Shown here in pieces: positions 46,460 through 55,297 of a stretch of DNA of 64,000 bases. The DNA is from Octadecabacter arcticus 238 (GTDB lineage Bacteria; Pseudomonadota; Alphaproteobacteria; Rhodobacterales; Rhodobacteraceae): NCBI RefSeq assembly GCF_000155735.2, contig NC_020908.1:3105001-3169000 (forward strand), in the 5' to 3' direction. A program made the translations under genes and the position numbers. The stretch's first letter is position 1, and every line of letters starts with the position of its first letter. The notes beneath the pieces are model-generated. The model was not told the DNA's origin, searched no databases, and was given only the letters and a program-made list of their open reading frames with translations.

Positions 46460-47698
46460 ATGAAAATGATTCAAACAGCCACCCTTGGTACGGCATTTGC
46501 CGTTCTCGCAGGCACCACCGCCCTTGCAGATTGTGGCATTGGTGCTGGAAATGTGTCGATTATTGGCAATGATTTTCCAGCCATCCACGCCATCACAGAT
46601 GCAGCAAAGGCCTGCGAAGTTGACGGCCTGACCGTGACAGCAAACCTGACCAAAGAGCACCAGACATTGAACGCCCCAGGCATGAGCGGCAATCCTGCGG
46701 AATACAGCGTTGCGGTTGTTGCGAACTCTTCCATCGTGGCCTTGTTGAACGATGGCTTGATCCGTCCGCTGGACGATCTCATCGCGCAGTATGCGCCAGA
46801 CCTGCCCAGCGTGAACAAAGTAACTGTTGATGGTAAGGTAATGGCCGTGGCATTCATGGCCAACGCGCAGCACCTGTTCTACCGGTCTGACGTTTTGGAA
46901 GCTGCAGGCGTTGCCGTGCCGACCACCTATGAAGAGGTGCTTGCCGCTGCCGAGGCAATCCGTGCCGCTGGCATTATGGAGCACCCCGTCGCGTTGAACA
47001 CCGGTGCAGGCTGGAACCTCGCTGAAGAATTCATCAACATGTATATGGGCACCGGCGGTGAACTGTTTGAAGCAGGCACTGCTATGCCAACGATTGAAAA
47101 TGAACAGGGCGTCGCCGCTTTGAACATGCTCAAAAGCTTGACTGAATATTCTAACCCCGACTTCTTGACCTTCGATTCTAACGCGACCCAAGCTTTGTGG
47201 GAAGCAGGCGATCTGGCCTTGGCCACGATGTGGGGCTCTCGCGGGGCTGCGGTTCTGGACGACGAAGGGTCATCAAGCGATATCGTCAGCACGACAGTGC
47301 TGTCAGCAGCCCCGTCATTCGGCGGCAACGCGACACCTGCGACAACATTGTGGTGGGACGGTTTCGCTATTGCGTCCAACGTATCTGACGAAGATGCGGC
47401 GGCCAGCTTTCAGGCAATGATGGTCGGCATCGGTTCAGACGTGGTTGAAGCGAACCAAGACGCGGCCGTTTGGTTGAACCCATCCTATCTCGCGACACCT
47501 TCATCCGCAGGCGTGATCGCATCGGCACAAGCGGGTGCAAAACCGTATCCTATGTTGCCATATGTTGGCCTGATGCATTCTGCACTTGGCGATAACCTTG
47601 CAGAGTTTTTGCAAGGCTCCGAAAGCGCAGAGCAGGCTTTGGCTGATGTGACAGCCGCCTATATCACCGCGGCGAAAGAGCAAGGTTTCGTTCAGTAA
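46460..47698 (+). CDS. ABC importer periplasmic solute-binding protein
   Basis: The 412-aa precursor has a signal peptide (MKMIQTATLGTAFAVLAG, cleavage near ALA-D at residue 24) and a family 1 solute-binding fold (VMAVAFMANAQHLFYRSDVLEAAG, WEAGDLALATMWGSRGAAVLDDEG). The mature protein starts with an unusual cysteine-containing segment (DCGIGAGNVSIIG), and a second Cys near residue 53 may pair with it. It captures the unknown substrate for the permeases downstream. Confidence 0.9.
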   Translation: MKMIQTATLGTAFAVLAGTTALADCGIGAGNVSIIGNDFPAIHAITDAAKACEVDGLTVTANLTKEHQTLNAPGMSGNPAEYSVAVVANSSIVALLNDGLIRPLDDLIAQYAPDLPSVNKVTVDGKVMAVAFMANAQHLFYRSDVLEAAGVAVPTTYEEVLAAAEAIRAAGIMEHPVALNTGAGWNLAEEFINMYMGTGGELFEAGTAMPTIENEQGVAALNMLKSLTEYSNPDFLTFDSNATQALWEAGDLALATMWGSRGAAVLDDEGSSSDIVSTTVLSAAPSFGGNATPATTLWWDGFAIASNVSDEDAAASFQAMMVGIGSDVVEANQDAAVWLNPSYLATPSSAGVIASAQAGAKPYPMLPYVGLMHSALGDNLAEFLQGSESAEQALADVTAAYITAAKEQGFVQ

Positions 47699-47707
47699 TA
47701 CCCATCA

Positions 47708-47744
47708 GATCGGGGCGGCGACAGTGTCGCCCCGATCATATTTT
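47708..47744 (+). terminator. Strong hairpin after the binding-protein gene
   Basis: GATCGGGGCG pairs with CGCCCCGATC around a ten-base loop and is followed by ATATTTT. It probably attenuates read-through so that the binding protein is made in excess of the permeases. Confidence 0.8.
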
Positions 47745-47776
47745 CCCCTGCTCTCCTGAATGTTAGGCTGAAGCCG

Positions 47777-48805
47777 ATGCCCCATCGTACCTTTTTTTGG
47801 TTCATCTTGCCTTCTGCCTTAGCGATGCTCTTGTTCATCGCTTTCCCGCTTGTATCCGTGATTGTGCAATCGCTTCACGTCGCGCACGAGCAGGTCTTGA
47901 TTGTCTCTGAAAATTGCGGCCCCTTCGGCTGCACCGAAAGCACATCTGTCGATGTTGAAGCGACGGCATTGCTTAAGGATGCGGCCCCTCTGGGGCGGTT
48001 CAACGGGCTTGGCACCTATTTTGATCGTGGGCATCTGGCCACGGCTGAAATTGCGGTCGCATGGTCCGGCACCGACGGTTGGAGTGAGTTCTTCTCCAAG
48101 GTGATGAACCTGCCGTTTTACAAGGCGCTGGCATTTACCATAGCTTATACGGCCGTGGTGACGCCGCTGGTGATTTTGTTGGGGTTAGCGGTTGCCTTGG
48201 GTGTGAACGGTTTGCCCAAACTGCTTAAGGGACCTACGATTTTTATCTCCTTATTGCCGATGATCGTCACACCGCTGATCGGGTCACTGATCCTGTACTG
48301 GATGATTGATGCGGACGGTATTTTGGGCAAAGGGCTGCAATATATTTTTGACGATGCTGCGCTGTCACTCAAAGCGTCGCGGTTGCTGACTTGGTTGACC
48401 CTGTTTACCTACGGCATCTGGCATGGCATCCCTTTCGCCTTTGTCGTGTTTTACGCAGGTCTGCAAACCGTGCCCGAAGAAACGCTTGAGGCTGCGATGA
48501 TCGACGGGGCGAGCCGCTGGGAGCGTATTCGCTATGTTGTGATACCCTACATGGGGCCGCTGTTCGTCTTTGTCGCATTGATCCAGCTGATGGACAATTT
48601 CCGCGTGTTCGAGCCGATCATCGGCTTTTCCGCACAGGCCAACGCCTCGTCGCTATCGACCGAAATCTATGGCGATTTACTGGGGGATAACGCGCAATAT
48701 GCCTCCGCTGCAGCGACATCAATGTTGACTGTGATCGGTGTTGCGATCCTACTGACGCCTGTGCTGATCCGCACCTGGCGCGACTTTAATCGCAAGGCGG
48801 TATAA
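47777..48805 (+). CDS. ABC importer permease (MalF-like)
   Basis: The 342-aa inner-membrane protein has six or seven helices and the EAA loop LEAAMIDGASRWERIRYVVIP. A long periplasmic insertion (about residues 35-105) with two cysteines in SENCGPFGCTES follows the first helix, a place where these permeases often carry an extra domain. It is followed two bases later by the second permease gene. Confidence 0.88.
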   Translation: MPHRTFFWFILPSALAMLLFIAFPLVSVIVQSLHVAHEQVLIVSENCGPFGCTESTSVDVEATALLKDAAPLGRFNGLGTYFDRGHLATAEIAVAWSGTDGWSEFFSKVMNLPFYKALAFTIAYTAVVTPLVILLGLAVALGVNGLPKLLKGPTIFISLLPMIVTPLIGSLILYWMIDADGILGKGLQYIFDDAALSLKASRLLTWLTLFTYGIWHGIPFAFVVFYAGLQTVPEETLEAAMIDGASRWERIRYVVIPYMGPLFVFVALIQLMDNFRVFEPIIGFSAQANASSLSTEIYGDLLGDNAQYASAAATSMLTVIGVAILLTPVLIRTWRDFNRKAV

Positions 48806-48807
48806 TC

Positions 48808-49689
48808 ATGGCAATTGCATCCCAAAGGCGGTCCACGCCGCTTGTCATCATCTCGTCATGCCTTGTTTTGACATGGATCGTAGTCGCGGCATTTCCGTTC
48901 CTGTGGACCCTTTGGGGGTCGTTCAAAGTGCAGGGCGATTTCTTTTCCAAAGCGGACTGGATGAACGCGATCTGGGGTACCCGCACGGAGATTGAAACCG
49001 GCGGGCAGTTTACCGGAGCAGGCTATACAGGGGCTTGGATTGAAAAGGAGTTTTGGCGCGCAGCCTTGAACACCGGCATCATTGTTTTCTTTACCGTGAT
49101 CATTTCGTTGACCCTTGGCACGTTGGGCGGTTATGCGCTGGCGCGCTCTGGCTATCGCTACGCGTTTTGGCTGTTGATGCTGGCCTTGGTGTTCCGCGCC
49201 ATGCCGCATATTACGCTAGTATCGGGCTATCTTTTGCCGTTCTTTGAATGGAACCTTTGGGGGCATATCCCGACGACCATCATTGTCCTCGTCGCGATTA
49301 ACCAGCCGTTCACCTTGTGGATGTTGCACTCATTTTTCCTGAACATTCCCAAGGATCTCGACGAAAGCGCCATGGTCGATGGCTGTACGAGGTTTCAAGC
49401 TTTTCGTCATGTAATCGTGCCCGTCATGTGGCCTGGCGTGATCACGACGGGGCTGTTTTCGTTCCTTCTGGCTTATAATGATTTCACTGTGACGGCTTTG
49501 CTGCTTAATCAAGAAAACCAGACGATGATCCCCAAAATCGCAAGCTTCCTCGGCTCGACACAAGTCGAGGGGAACGTGATGTTTGCGGTTGCGGCAGTGG
49601 TTTCGGCCACGGCCCCGTTGTTTGTCCTGATCCTGTTCTTCCAACGTCAAATCGTCAGCGGCCTGACCGCAGGCGCGGTCAAAGGGTAA
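48808..49689 (+). CDS. ABC importer permease (MalG-like)
   Basis: The 293-aa permease has six helices and an EAA loop reading DESAMVDGCTRFQAFRHVIVP. It pairs with the product of 47777-48805 and the ATPase at 45141-46202. The spacing to the preceding gene is two bases and to the following SnoaL-like gene four bases. Confidence 0.88.
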   Translation: MAIASQRRSTPLVIISSCLVLTWIVVAAFPFLWTLWGSFKVQGDFFSKADWMNAIWGTRTEIETGGQFTGAGYTGAWIEKEFWRAALNTGIIVFFTVIISLTLGTLGGYALARSGYRYAFWLLMLALVFRAMPHITLVSGYLLPFFEWNLWGHIPTTIIVLVAINQPFTLWMLHSFFLNIPKDLDESAMVDGCTRFQAFRHVIVPVMWPGVITTGLFSFLLAYNDFTVTALLLNQENQTMIPKIASFLGSTQVEGNVMFAVAAVVSATAPLFVLILFFQRQIVSGLTAGAVKG

Positions 49690-49693
49690 TCCT

Positions 49694-50692
49694 ATGTCAG
49701 ATTTTCAAGACGAAAAAGCGGTCGTTCGCGCCTATCAGGCCGCTGTTGATTTAGCCGATCCCGATGCGGCTGCAAGCGCGATCTCCGCCCACGTCAGCAA
49801 CGATTATCTATGGCGCGGCATGCATCCGTTTGACATCCGCAGAGGCGCCGCCGAGGTGGCAGAGGTGTTTTGGTCTCCTCTCAAAACCGCACTCACATCA
49901 CTAACGCGACGCGAAGATATCTTTATGGCGGGACGCAACCAGATGGATGATTTCCAATCTGTCTGGGTTGTCTCGATGGGCCATCTGATGGGGCTGCATG
50001 ATGCGTCTTGGCTTGGTATCCCTGCAACACGCAAAATAGCGTTTCTGCGCTATGCCGAATTCTGTAAGGTCGAAGATGGTAAAGTGGTTGAGACCGCGAT
50101 GTTCTGCGATATCCCGCACCTTATGATCCAAGCAGGTGTGAACCCGTTCCCACCGCAAACTGCAGCCCATATGGTCCAGCCTGGTCCGGTTACACATAGC
50201 GGCCTGATGAATGATGTTCAGGCCCCTGCGGAAGGGGACAAAACCCTCGCGTTGATAAACGCAATGATCAATGATTTGGGTACTTGGCAATCGGGCTTGC
50301 CCTTGGTTGATGAACTGGCACGCACGTGGAATGACGATATGACCTGGTGGGGGCCTGCTGGCATTGGTTCGACCTACACGATTGCCCGTTATGCCGAACA
50401 ACATGCAGGGCCATTTCGCGCCAGCTTTACGAACCGCACAGGCACCGGGCATTTGTGCCGGCTTGCTGAGGGTGAGTTTGGCGGTTTTTTCGGTTGGCCG
50501 AACTTTTCAGCCACGGCCACTGGTGGCTTTATGGGTTTGACTCCGACCGGCAAGGCAGGCGAGTTTCGCGTGGTCGATATCTACCGGCGCGGTGGGGAAA
50601 AATTATCTGAAAACTGGGTCTTTATCGACCTTCTCCACTGGCTGAAGGGACAAGGTTTGGATGTGTTAGAGCGCCTGAACGCCAGTCAATGA
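49694..50692 (+). CDS. Tandem SnoaL-like (NTF2-fold) protein 3
   Basis: The 332-aa protein is a paralogue of the product of 42812-43837: compare RYAEFCKVEDGKVVETAMFCDIPHLMIQAG, WWGPAGIGSTYTIARYAEQHAG and ENWVFIDLLHWLKGQGLDVLERL. Two NTF2/SnoaL domains are present. Co-transcription with the importer means the cell makes it together with uptake, so it may act on the freshly imported molecule. An IS5-type element begins four bases after its stop, so later genes of this operon may have been lost. Confidence 0.75.
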   Translation: MSDFQDEKAVVRAYQAAVDLADPDAAASAISAHVSNDYLWRGMHPFDIRRGAAEVAEVFWSPLKTALTSLTRREDIFMAGRNQMDDFQSVWVVSMGHLMGLHDASWLGIPATRKIAFLRYAEFCKVEDGKVVETAMFCDIPHLMIQAGVNPFPPQTAAHMVQPGPVTHSGLMNDVQAPAEGDKTLALINAMINDLGTWQSGLPLVDELARTWNDDMTWWGPAGIGSTYTIARYAEQHAGPFRASFTNRTGTGHLCRLAEGEFGGFFGWPNFSATATGGFMGLTPTGKAGEFRVVDIYRRGGEKLSENWVFIDLLHWLKGQGLDVLERLNASQ

Positions 50693-51562
50693 CGTGGCCT
50701 TGTTGACAGATCGTTCACTGTATGAATCCAGTGTAGTAGCAAGCTGATATGAGCAGCTGGACACAGACGAAGTACAAGACCCGGAACTGGGCAGATTACA
50801 ATTTTTCACTCAAACAACGAGGATCATTATCGATCTGGTTTGATCCGCTGATGGTTCGGGAAGTTGAGGTGTCTGGTTGAAGGGGGCGTCAGCAAACCTA
50901 CAGTGATGCTGCCATTCAAGCTTGTCTAACCTTCAAAGTCTTATTCGGTCTGCCCTTGGTGGTAGACGACTGGGTTTGTTGAGAGCCTGCTGAAACGTGC
51001 TGGGCTGGATTGGTCGGTGCCCGACTTCAGCACCCTGTGTCGTCAATTGCCCGGCAGGCGATTTGCAGCGCAAATCTGCCGAGAGGGGTCAGAGAACATT
51101 ATCAGTTGCCATCCCGTACAAGGCGTCGGCAGGGCCGTTACACCTATTGGTGGACGGCACAGGCATCAAAGCTGAAGGCGAAGGTGAGTGGAACGTGCGC
51201 AAGCACGGCGGGTCCAAACGCCGATTGTGGCGCACGATACTTATTGGTATCGATGAGGAAACGCTGGAGATACGCGCCATTGAGGTAACGAGCAGCGGGA
51301 TCGGCGATGCGCCTATGCTGCCAGACTTGCTCAACCATATCTCTCCGGACCAGGACCTTGGCAGCGTCACCGCCCCCTCTCATGCATGTAAACATGCACT
51401 GCCGGGCAGTGGATGGTGCTTGCGACACGCGCAAATGCCATGATGCGATTGCAGCCCGAAACGCCCATGCCGTTATCCGGCCCCGCAAAAACGCCAAGCT
51501 TCGGAAGCCTAACACGGCAGGAGCACGAGCGCGCAACGAAGCGGTGCGGTCCTCAAAGTATC

Positions 51563-52949
51563 GAGCTATGACTGAAACTGGTGTTTGAGTGGTTTGAAGG
51601 TTGGCGGCGTATCTGGTTGAATTGTTGTTGGAAGACAGCAGCCCAACCAAAGGAGATACACCACCATGGGAACTACTAACATTGTTGATTTTGCGCGTCG
51701 AGACGAGATGACGGACGCGTTGACGGAGTTGCTGAAAACGGGAGCACAACAATTGATCGCGACAGCAGTTGAGGCTGAGCTTGTCAGTTATTTGGCGCAA
51801 TTTACCGGCTTACGCACCGATGCCGGTCACGCGGCAGTCGTGCGTAATGGACATCATCCGGCCCGCCCGTTTCAAACGGGCATTGGCCCTGTGAGCGTGC
51901 GCATTCCAAAGGTTCGGTCCAAGGACGGCACACCGGTGACATTCCGGTCTGCCCTGGTGCCGCCCTATGTGCGCCGCACGAAGACGCTGGAAGCGGCCTT
52001 GCCATGGCTTTACCTCAAAGGGATCTCCAGCGGCGAGATGGCTCCCGCCCTCAAGGTTCTTCTGGGCCCAGATGCCGTTGGCTTGTCGGCTAATACGGTT
52101 TCGCGTTTAAAACGCGATTGGGCCAATGAATACGAGGCTTGGAAAGGCGCTGAGTTAGATGACGAGCCCATCGTCTATATCTGGGCCGACGGCGTTCACA
52201 GCGGCCTTCGGGGCGAGGATGACAAGCTCTGTGCCCTTGTTATTATTGGGGTAACTGCCCGTGGCAAGAAGCGATTTCTGGCAATTGAGGATGGGGTGCG
52301 CGAGTCCACGCAGAGCTGGCGCGAGGTTCTGCTTAACCTCAAAAGCCGAGGCATGAATGCGCCCAAACTGACCATCGGGGACGGTGCCATGGGGTTTTGG
52401 GCGGCCATGGACGAAGTCTATCCTGAGACCCGCCATCAACGCTGTTGGCAACACAAAACGATGAACGTGCTCAATTGTTTACCCAAGCTGTCTCAGCCAA
52501 AAGCCAAGGCCGCGCTGCACGACATCTGGCAGGCCGAGACCAAAGTCGATGCAGAAAAGGCGTTCGATCTGTTCATCAAAACCTACGAACCCAAATACCC
52601 CAAGGCCACACTATGCCTGCAAAAAGATCGTGAGGAACTCATGGCATTCTTCGACTTCCCGGCGCAGCATTGGCAAAGCATCCGCACTAGCAATCCAATT
52701 GAATCGGCCTTCGCGACGATCCGGCATCGTACCAAGCGTTCAAAGGGCTGCCTGTCACGCGATGGCATGCTGCACATGATGTTCAAACTGGGGCAATGTG
52801 CTGAGCAAAATTGGAGGAAGCTACGCGGCTTTGACTACCTCGCAAAAGTCATCACAGGCGTCACGTTCAAAGACGGAATCGAAACCACAAACCCCGACCA
52901 GATCACCGCATGACCAACAATACTCAAACACCAGATTTGACAATAACTC
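51563..52949 (+). mobile_element. IS256-family element with 9-bp target duplication
   Basis: The element is 1387 bp. Related imperfect terminal repeats (GAGCTATGACTGAAACTGG at the left; complement of CCAGATTTGACAATAACTC at the right) bound it. CAAAGTATC is duplicated exactly at 51554-51562 and 52950-52958, so both ends are certain. It sits inside the transposase gene of the IS5-type element. Confidence 0.93.
51666..52913 (+). CDS. IS256-family (mutator) transposase
   Basis: The 415-aa DDE transposase appears intact. The three catalytic residues can be placed in YIWADGVHSGLRG (Asp), LTIGDGAMGFWAA (Asp) and RTSNPIESAFATIRHRT (Glu), with the family HQRCWQHKTMNVL box between. It is the best candidate for a currently active element in this window because the open frame, both ends and the target duplication are all preserved. 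Confidence 0.93.
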   Translation: MGTTNIVDFARRDEMTDALTELLKTGAQQLIATAVEAELVSYLAQFTGLRTDAGHAAVVRNGHHPARPFQTGIGPVSVRIPKVRSKDGTPVTFRSALVPPYVRRTKTLEAALPWLYLKGISSGEMAPALKVLLGPDAVGLSANTVSRLKRDWANEYEAWKGAELDDEPIVYIWADGVHSGLRGEDDKLCALVIIGVTARGKKRFLAIEDGVRESTQSWREVLLNLKSRGMNAPKLTIGDGAMGFWAAMDEVYPETRHQRCWQHKTMNVLNCLPKLSQPKAKAALHDIWQAETKVDAEKAFDLFIKTYEPKYPKATLCLQKDREELMAFFDFPAQHWQSIRTSNPIESAFATIRHRTKRSKGCLSRDGMLHMMFKLGQCAEQNWRKLRGFDYLAKVITGVTFKDGIETTNPDQITA

Positions 52950-53209
52950 CAAAGTATCTGGACCGTGCCCTGTGGCGGAACCTGACTGGATACCACTGCC
53001 GTAGCCGTGTCGAAAAGAAGATGCATTGCATGAAACTGCTTGGTCAGCGCCTCTTGGCGCGGGACTTGACCGCCAGGTTGCTGAGATTCAAATCTGCGCC
53101 GCGATCCTCAATGACTTAACGGCGCTTGGCATAACCAAGACTGAGGTTGTGGCGTAAATCCGTTCGCGGGAAAGGGAAGCCTGACCTAAAGCCGATTTGT
53201 GCAACAAAG

Positions 53210-53401
53210 CCTCGCGTAGCTCACGTTAAAGTGCCTCCGGCCTGCTCTTGTGTGACTGATAGCCATGTAACAATTCTGCGTGCAAACGCTGACTGGGTTA
53301 CTAAGCCGTACTTTGCTTACACCTTGAAGCGCTTACAGCCAGTAGTAGAAGCTGCAGCAAATGGTTCTACCGGCCAAGTTGAACTTAGCAGACCCTATAT
53401 A
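53210..53401 (+). pseudogene. Probable HsdS (type I restriction specificity) fragment
   Basis: In one plus-strand frame the bases encode CVTDSHVTILRANADWVTKP followed by YFAYTLKRLQPVVEAAAN and GSTGQVELSR. This resembles the end of a target-recognition domain of HsdS proteins (SHVTI...GSTGQ.ELSR). The gene is cut on the left by the IS5-type element and on the right by an IS427-like remnant. No hsdR or hsdM is in the window. The assignment rests on motif memory only. Confidence 0.45.
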
Positions 53402-53973
53402 ACCGCTGGAAGCGTTGGAGTGACATGGGGGAGGTTGCACGGATCATGATGGGCTGGCAGAACAGGCCCCTGATAATAAGACAATCTCAATTGATGCAAC
53501 CTACCTCAAAGCGCACCGCACTGCCTCAAGCCTGGTGTAAAAAAAAGGGGGCGTGGGCGTCTGATAGGGCAGACCAAGGGCGGCATGAACACAAAGCATC
53601 ATGCAGTTACAGATACTCGTGGACGTCCAGTCCGCTTCTTTATCACAGCAGGTCAGGTGAGCGATTATACTGGCGCTGCTGCCCTAATGAATGGCCTGCC
53701 AGGGCGGATTGGTTGCTTGCCAACAGGCGATATGACGCCGACTGGTTTCGAGAAGGCCTTATAGAAAAAGGAACTCGCCCCTGTATCCTTGAGTGCAAAT
53801 CACGCAAGACGACCATTAAATACGACAAGAGGCGCTACAAACGACGCAACCGTATCGAGCATATGTTCGGCAGGGTCAAAGATTGGAGACGCGCCGCAAC
53901 ACGCAATGACAGAAGCCCAACGGTATTCCTCTCCGCCATCATGCTCGCAGCAACCGTTATATTTTGGATATGA
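53402..53973 (+). pseudogene. IS5-family (IS427-like) transposase remnant
   Basis: Across frameshifts the plus strand reads YNRWKRWSDMG, TISIDATYLKAHRTASSLG, IGQTKGGMNTKHHAVTDTRG, RPVRFFITAGQVSDYTGAAA, and finally KTTIKYDKRRYKRRNRIEHMFGR to ATVIFWI. The DDE aspartate and glutamate regions are visible but in different frames, so it is inactive. The 5' end is missing. Confidence 0.85.
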
Positions 53974-54016
53974 GTCCTGAGCCTAGGAGAGTGTCTGGCT
54001 CATCTGGTTGTTTTCA

Positions 54017-54121
54017 TTATGCGGCGCGCTGGCGGTGATGCAAGCGGCGTGCTTCGAGCGTCTTTCGTTTGATCCTTTCCCTTTGTTTTAGAATGGCTTT
54101 GTCACGTCCGAAGTAGACGTC
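54017..54121 (-). pseudogene. C-terminal scrap of an integrase-core transposase
   Basis: The minus strand encodes DVYFGRDKAILKQRERIKRK and ends TLEARRLHHRQRAA before a TAA at 54017. This is the tail of an IS3/IS481-like DDE transposase; the remainder is not present. Confidence 0.6.
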
Positions 54122-54144
54122 TAATGGTGCTTAAAAAAGAAACC

Positions 54145-54411
54145 ATGCCAACGCTTGCACGGACGTCGCACAAGCATTGGCCCGTCTGGAATAACCATTT
54201 TTTTCAACGAATTGTACTCGACGCGGTCTGTGGCGGTGTCTGGTACGATCATTTGCCACGACCTGCGTATCGGCATCTTACAAAGGACCAAGCCGCGACA
54301 GCGGTCGCACTGTGCGAAAAGATCATGTCAGGGAAAGTTGATTTGGAGATGCTGAACCAACAATCCTTGGCGTGGCGCGGTAAAACGCGTGTGATCAAAA
54401 AAGAGGCCTAG
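54145..54411 (+). CDS. Small unknown protein (88 aa)
   Basis: I do not recognise the family. The protein is rich in aromatic and basic residues (HWPVWNNHFFQRIVLDAVCGGVWYD) and probably soluble, without signal peptide or membrane segment. The ATG at 54145 is preceded only by a weak AAAAAGAAA. The following gene starts one base after its stop, so the two are co-transcribed. Because IS debris lies directly upstream, the original promoter or N-terminus may have been lost. Confidence 0.6.
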   Translation: MPTLARTSHKHWPVWNNHFFQRIVLDAVCGGVWYDHLPRPAYRHLTKDQAATAVALCEKIMSGKVDLEMLNQQSLAWRGKTRVIKKEA

Positions 54412-54412
54412 G

Positions 54413-54676
54413 ATGGCGAAACGAACATCACTGCAAGATGCCGCAAACGTCGAAGTGGCCGATGATATTGATGATCTGGTTTCGGATAAACGGGCCGATC
54501 GGCTTGCAACGGCGGCCAAAGGGCGAAGACGTCAAAGGCGGTACAAAAAGCGACTGACGCAGGAATTGATCCGTCACCTTGATGACGACGCTTGGGGGGG
54601 CGTGTATGAAACCGTCAAGGCCGCCAATACGTGGAAACATGGGTTGCCCATTGTGAGGCCAAACCTATCTGTTTGA
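54413..54676 (+). CDS. Small basic unknown protein (87 aa)
   Basis: No family is recognised. The middle is strongly basic (KGRRRQRRYKKRLTQELI), so nucleic-acid binding is possible. GAGGCCTAGG before the ATG includes an AGG ribosome site inside the upstream stop region. It is followed after 39 bp by the FolB-like gene on the same strand. Confidence 0.55.
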   Translation: MAKRTSLQDAANVEVADDIDDLVSDKRADRLATAAKGRRRQRRYKKRLTQELIRHLDDDAWGGVYETVKAANTWKHGLPIVRPNLSV

Positions 54677-54715
54677 TAATGTTTCTTATATCAAAAACGC
54701 CAGAGGCTCCGCCCA

Positions 54716-55108
54716 ATGACAACAACCAGCTCAATTGAGCTTAAAGACATTATCCTAAACACAAATATTGGAACATATGGGCCAAACGACCCGGTGCCCG
54801 ACCATCACGTGCTTGATCTGACGTTGCAGATTGACACTGAAAAAGTCCTGATCCCGCAAGATGGCATGGAGCATGTATTCGATTATGATCCCCTCATTGC
54901 CAATCTGAAGGCTTTGGCGCAAACGGGTCATCGCGAAACACAAGAGTGGCTGATGTCCCAGATTGCCCACCTTTGTGCACAGAGACCCGCGATCCAGACA
55001 ATTGAGATTTACCTTCGCAAATTTCCAGCTCATCAAGGAACAGGGAGCGTTGGTGTGCGTCTGGCACTCGATAAGGTTGATTTTGCGCGCCTTCGCGCAC
55101 AGCCGTGA
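54716..55108 (+). CDS. folB: Dihydroneopterin aldolase family protein (FolB-like)
   Basis: The 130-aa protein matches the small tunnelling-fold FolB family: LKDIILNTNIGTYGPND at the start, HVFDYDPLIANLKALAQ with the conserved Tyr, and TIEIYLRKFPA with the catalytic Lys, ending SVGVRLALD. FolB converts dihydroneopterin to 6-hydroxymethyl-dihydropterin in folate synthesis. The usual Glu after the glycine loop appears as Asn-Asp, so activity may be altered. No other folate genes are close. Confidence 0.72.
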   Translation: MTTTSSIELKDIILNTNIGTYGPNDPVPDHHVLDLTLQIDTEKVLIPQDGMEHVFDYDPLIANLKALAQTGHRETQEWLMSQIAHLCAQRPAIQTIEIYLRKFPAHQGTGSVGVRLALDKVDFARLRAQP

Positions 55109-55297
55109 CGCCCCAAAGGCGTTGCCCATTGCAAGGTGATCGCATAAAGCCCGCACTTTGCGGGTCGAAAACATCTCACCGAACCCTATCTACCGCTTCT
55201 CAGCACGAGCTGTTTTGGCTGACAGCCTTACGGGTGTCAGTCTCGACAGTGCGGATATCGAGCGCTGACGGAATTCAATCTTGGAAAGGATACCTCA

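Larger units (their letters stand above)
50696..53209 (+). mobile_element. IS5-family (IS903-like) element, split by IS256
   Basis: The ends GGCCTTGTTGACAGATCG (50696) and the complement of GATTTGTGCAACAAAGCC (to 53209) are related terminal repeats. The transposase is in pieces: WTQTKYKTRNWADYNFSLKQRGSLS near 50760, LHLLVDGTGIKAEGEGEWN and KHGGSKRRLWRTILIGIDEETLEIRAIEV at 51140-51300, then after the IS256 insertion YLDRALWRNLTGYHCRSRVEKKMHCMKLLGQRL at 52950-53050. Several frameshifts show that it was already degenerate or decayed afterwards. Confidence 0.85.
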
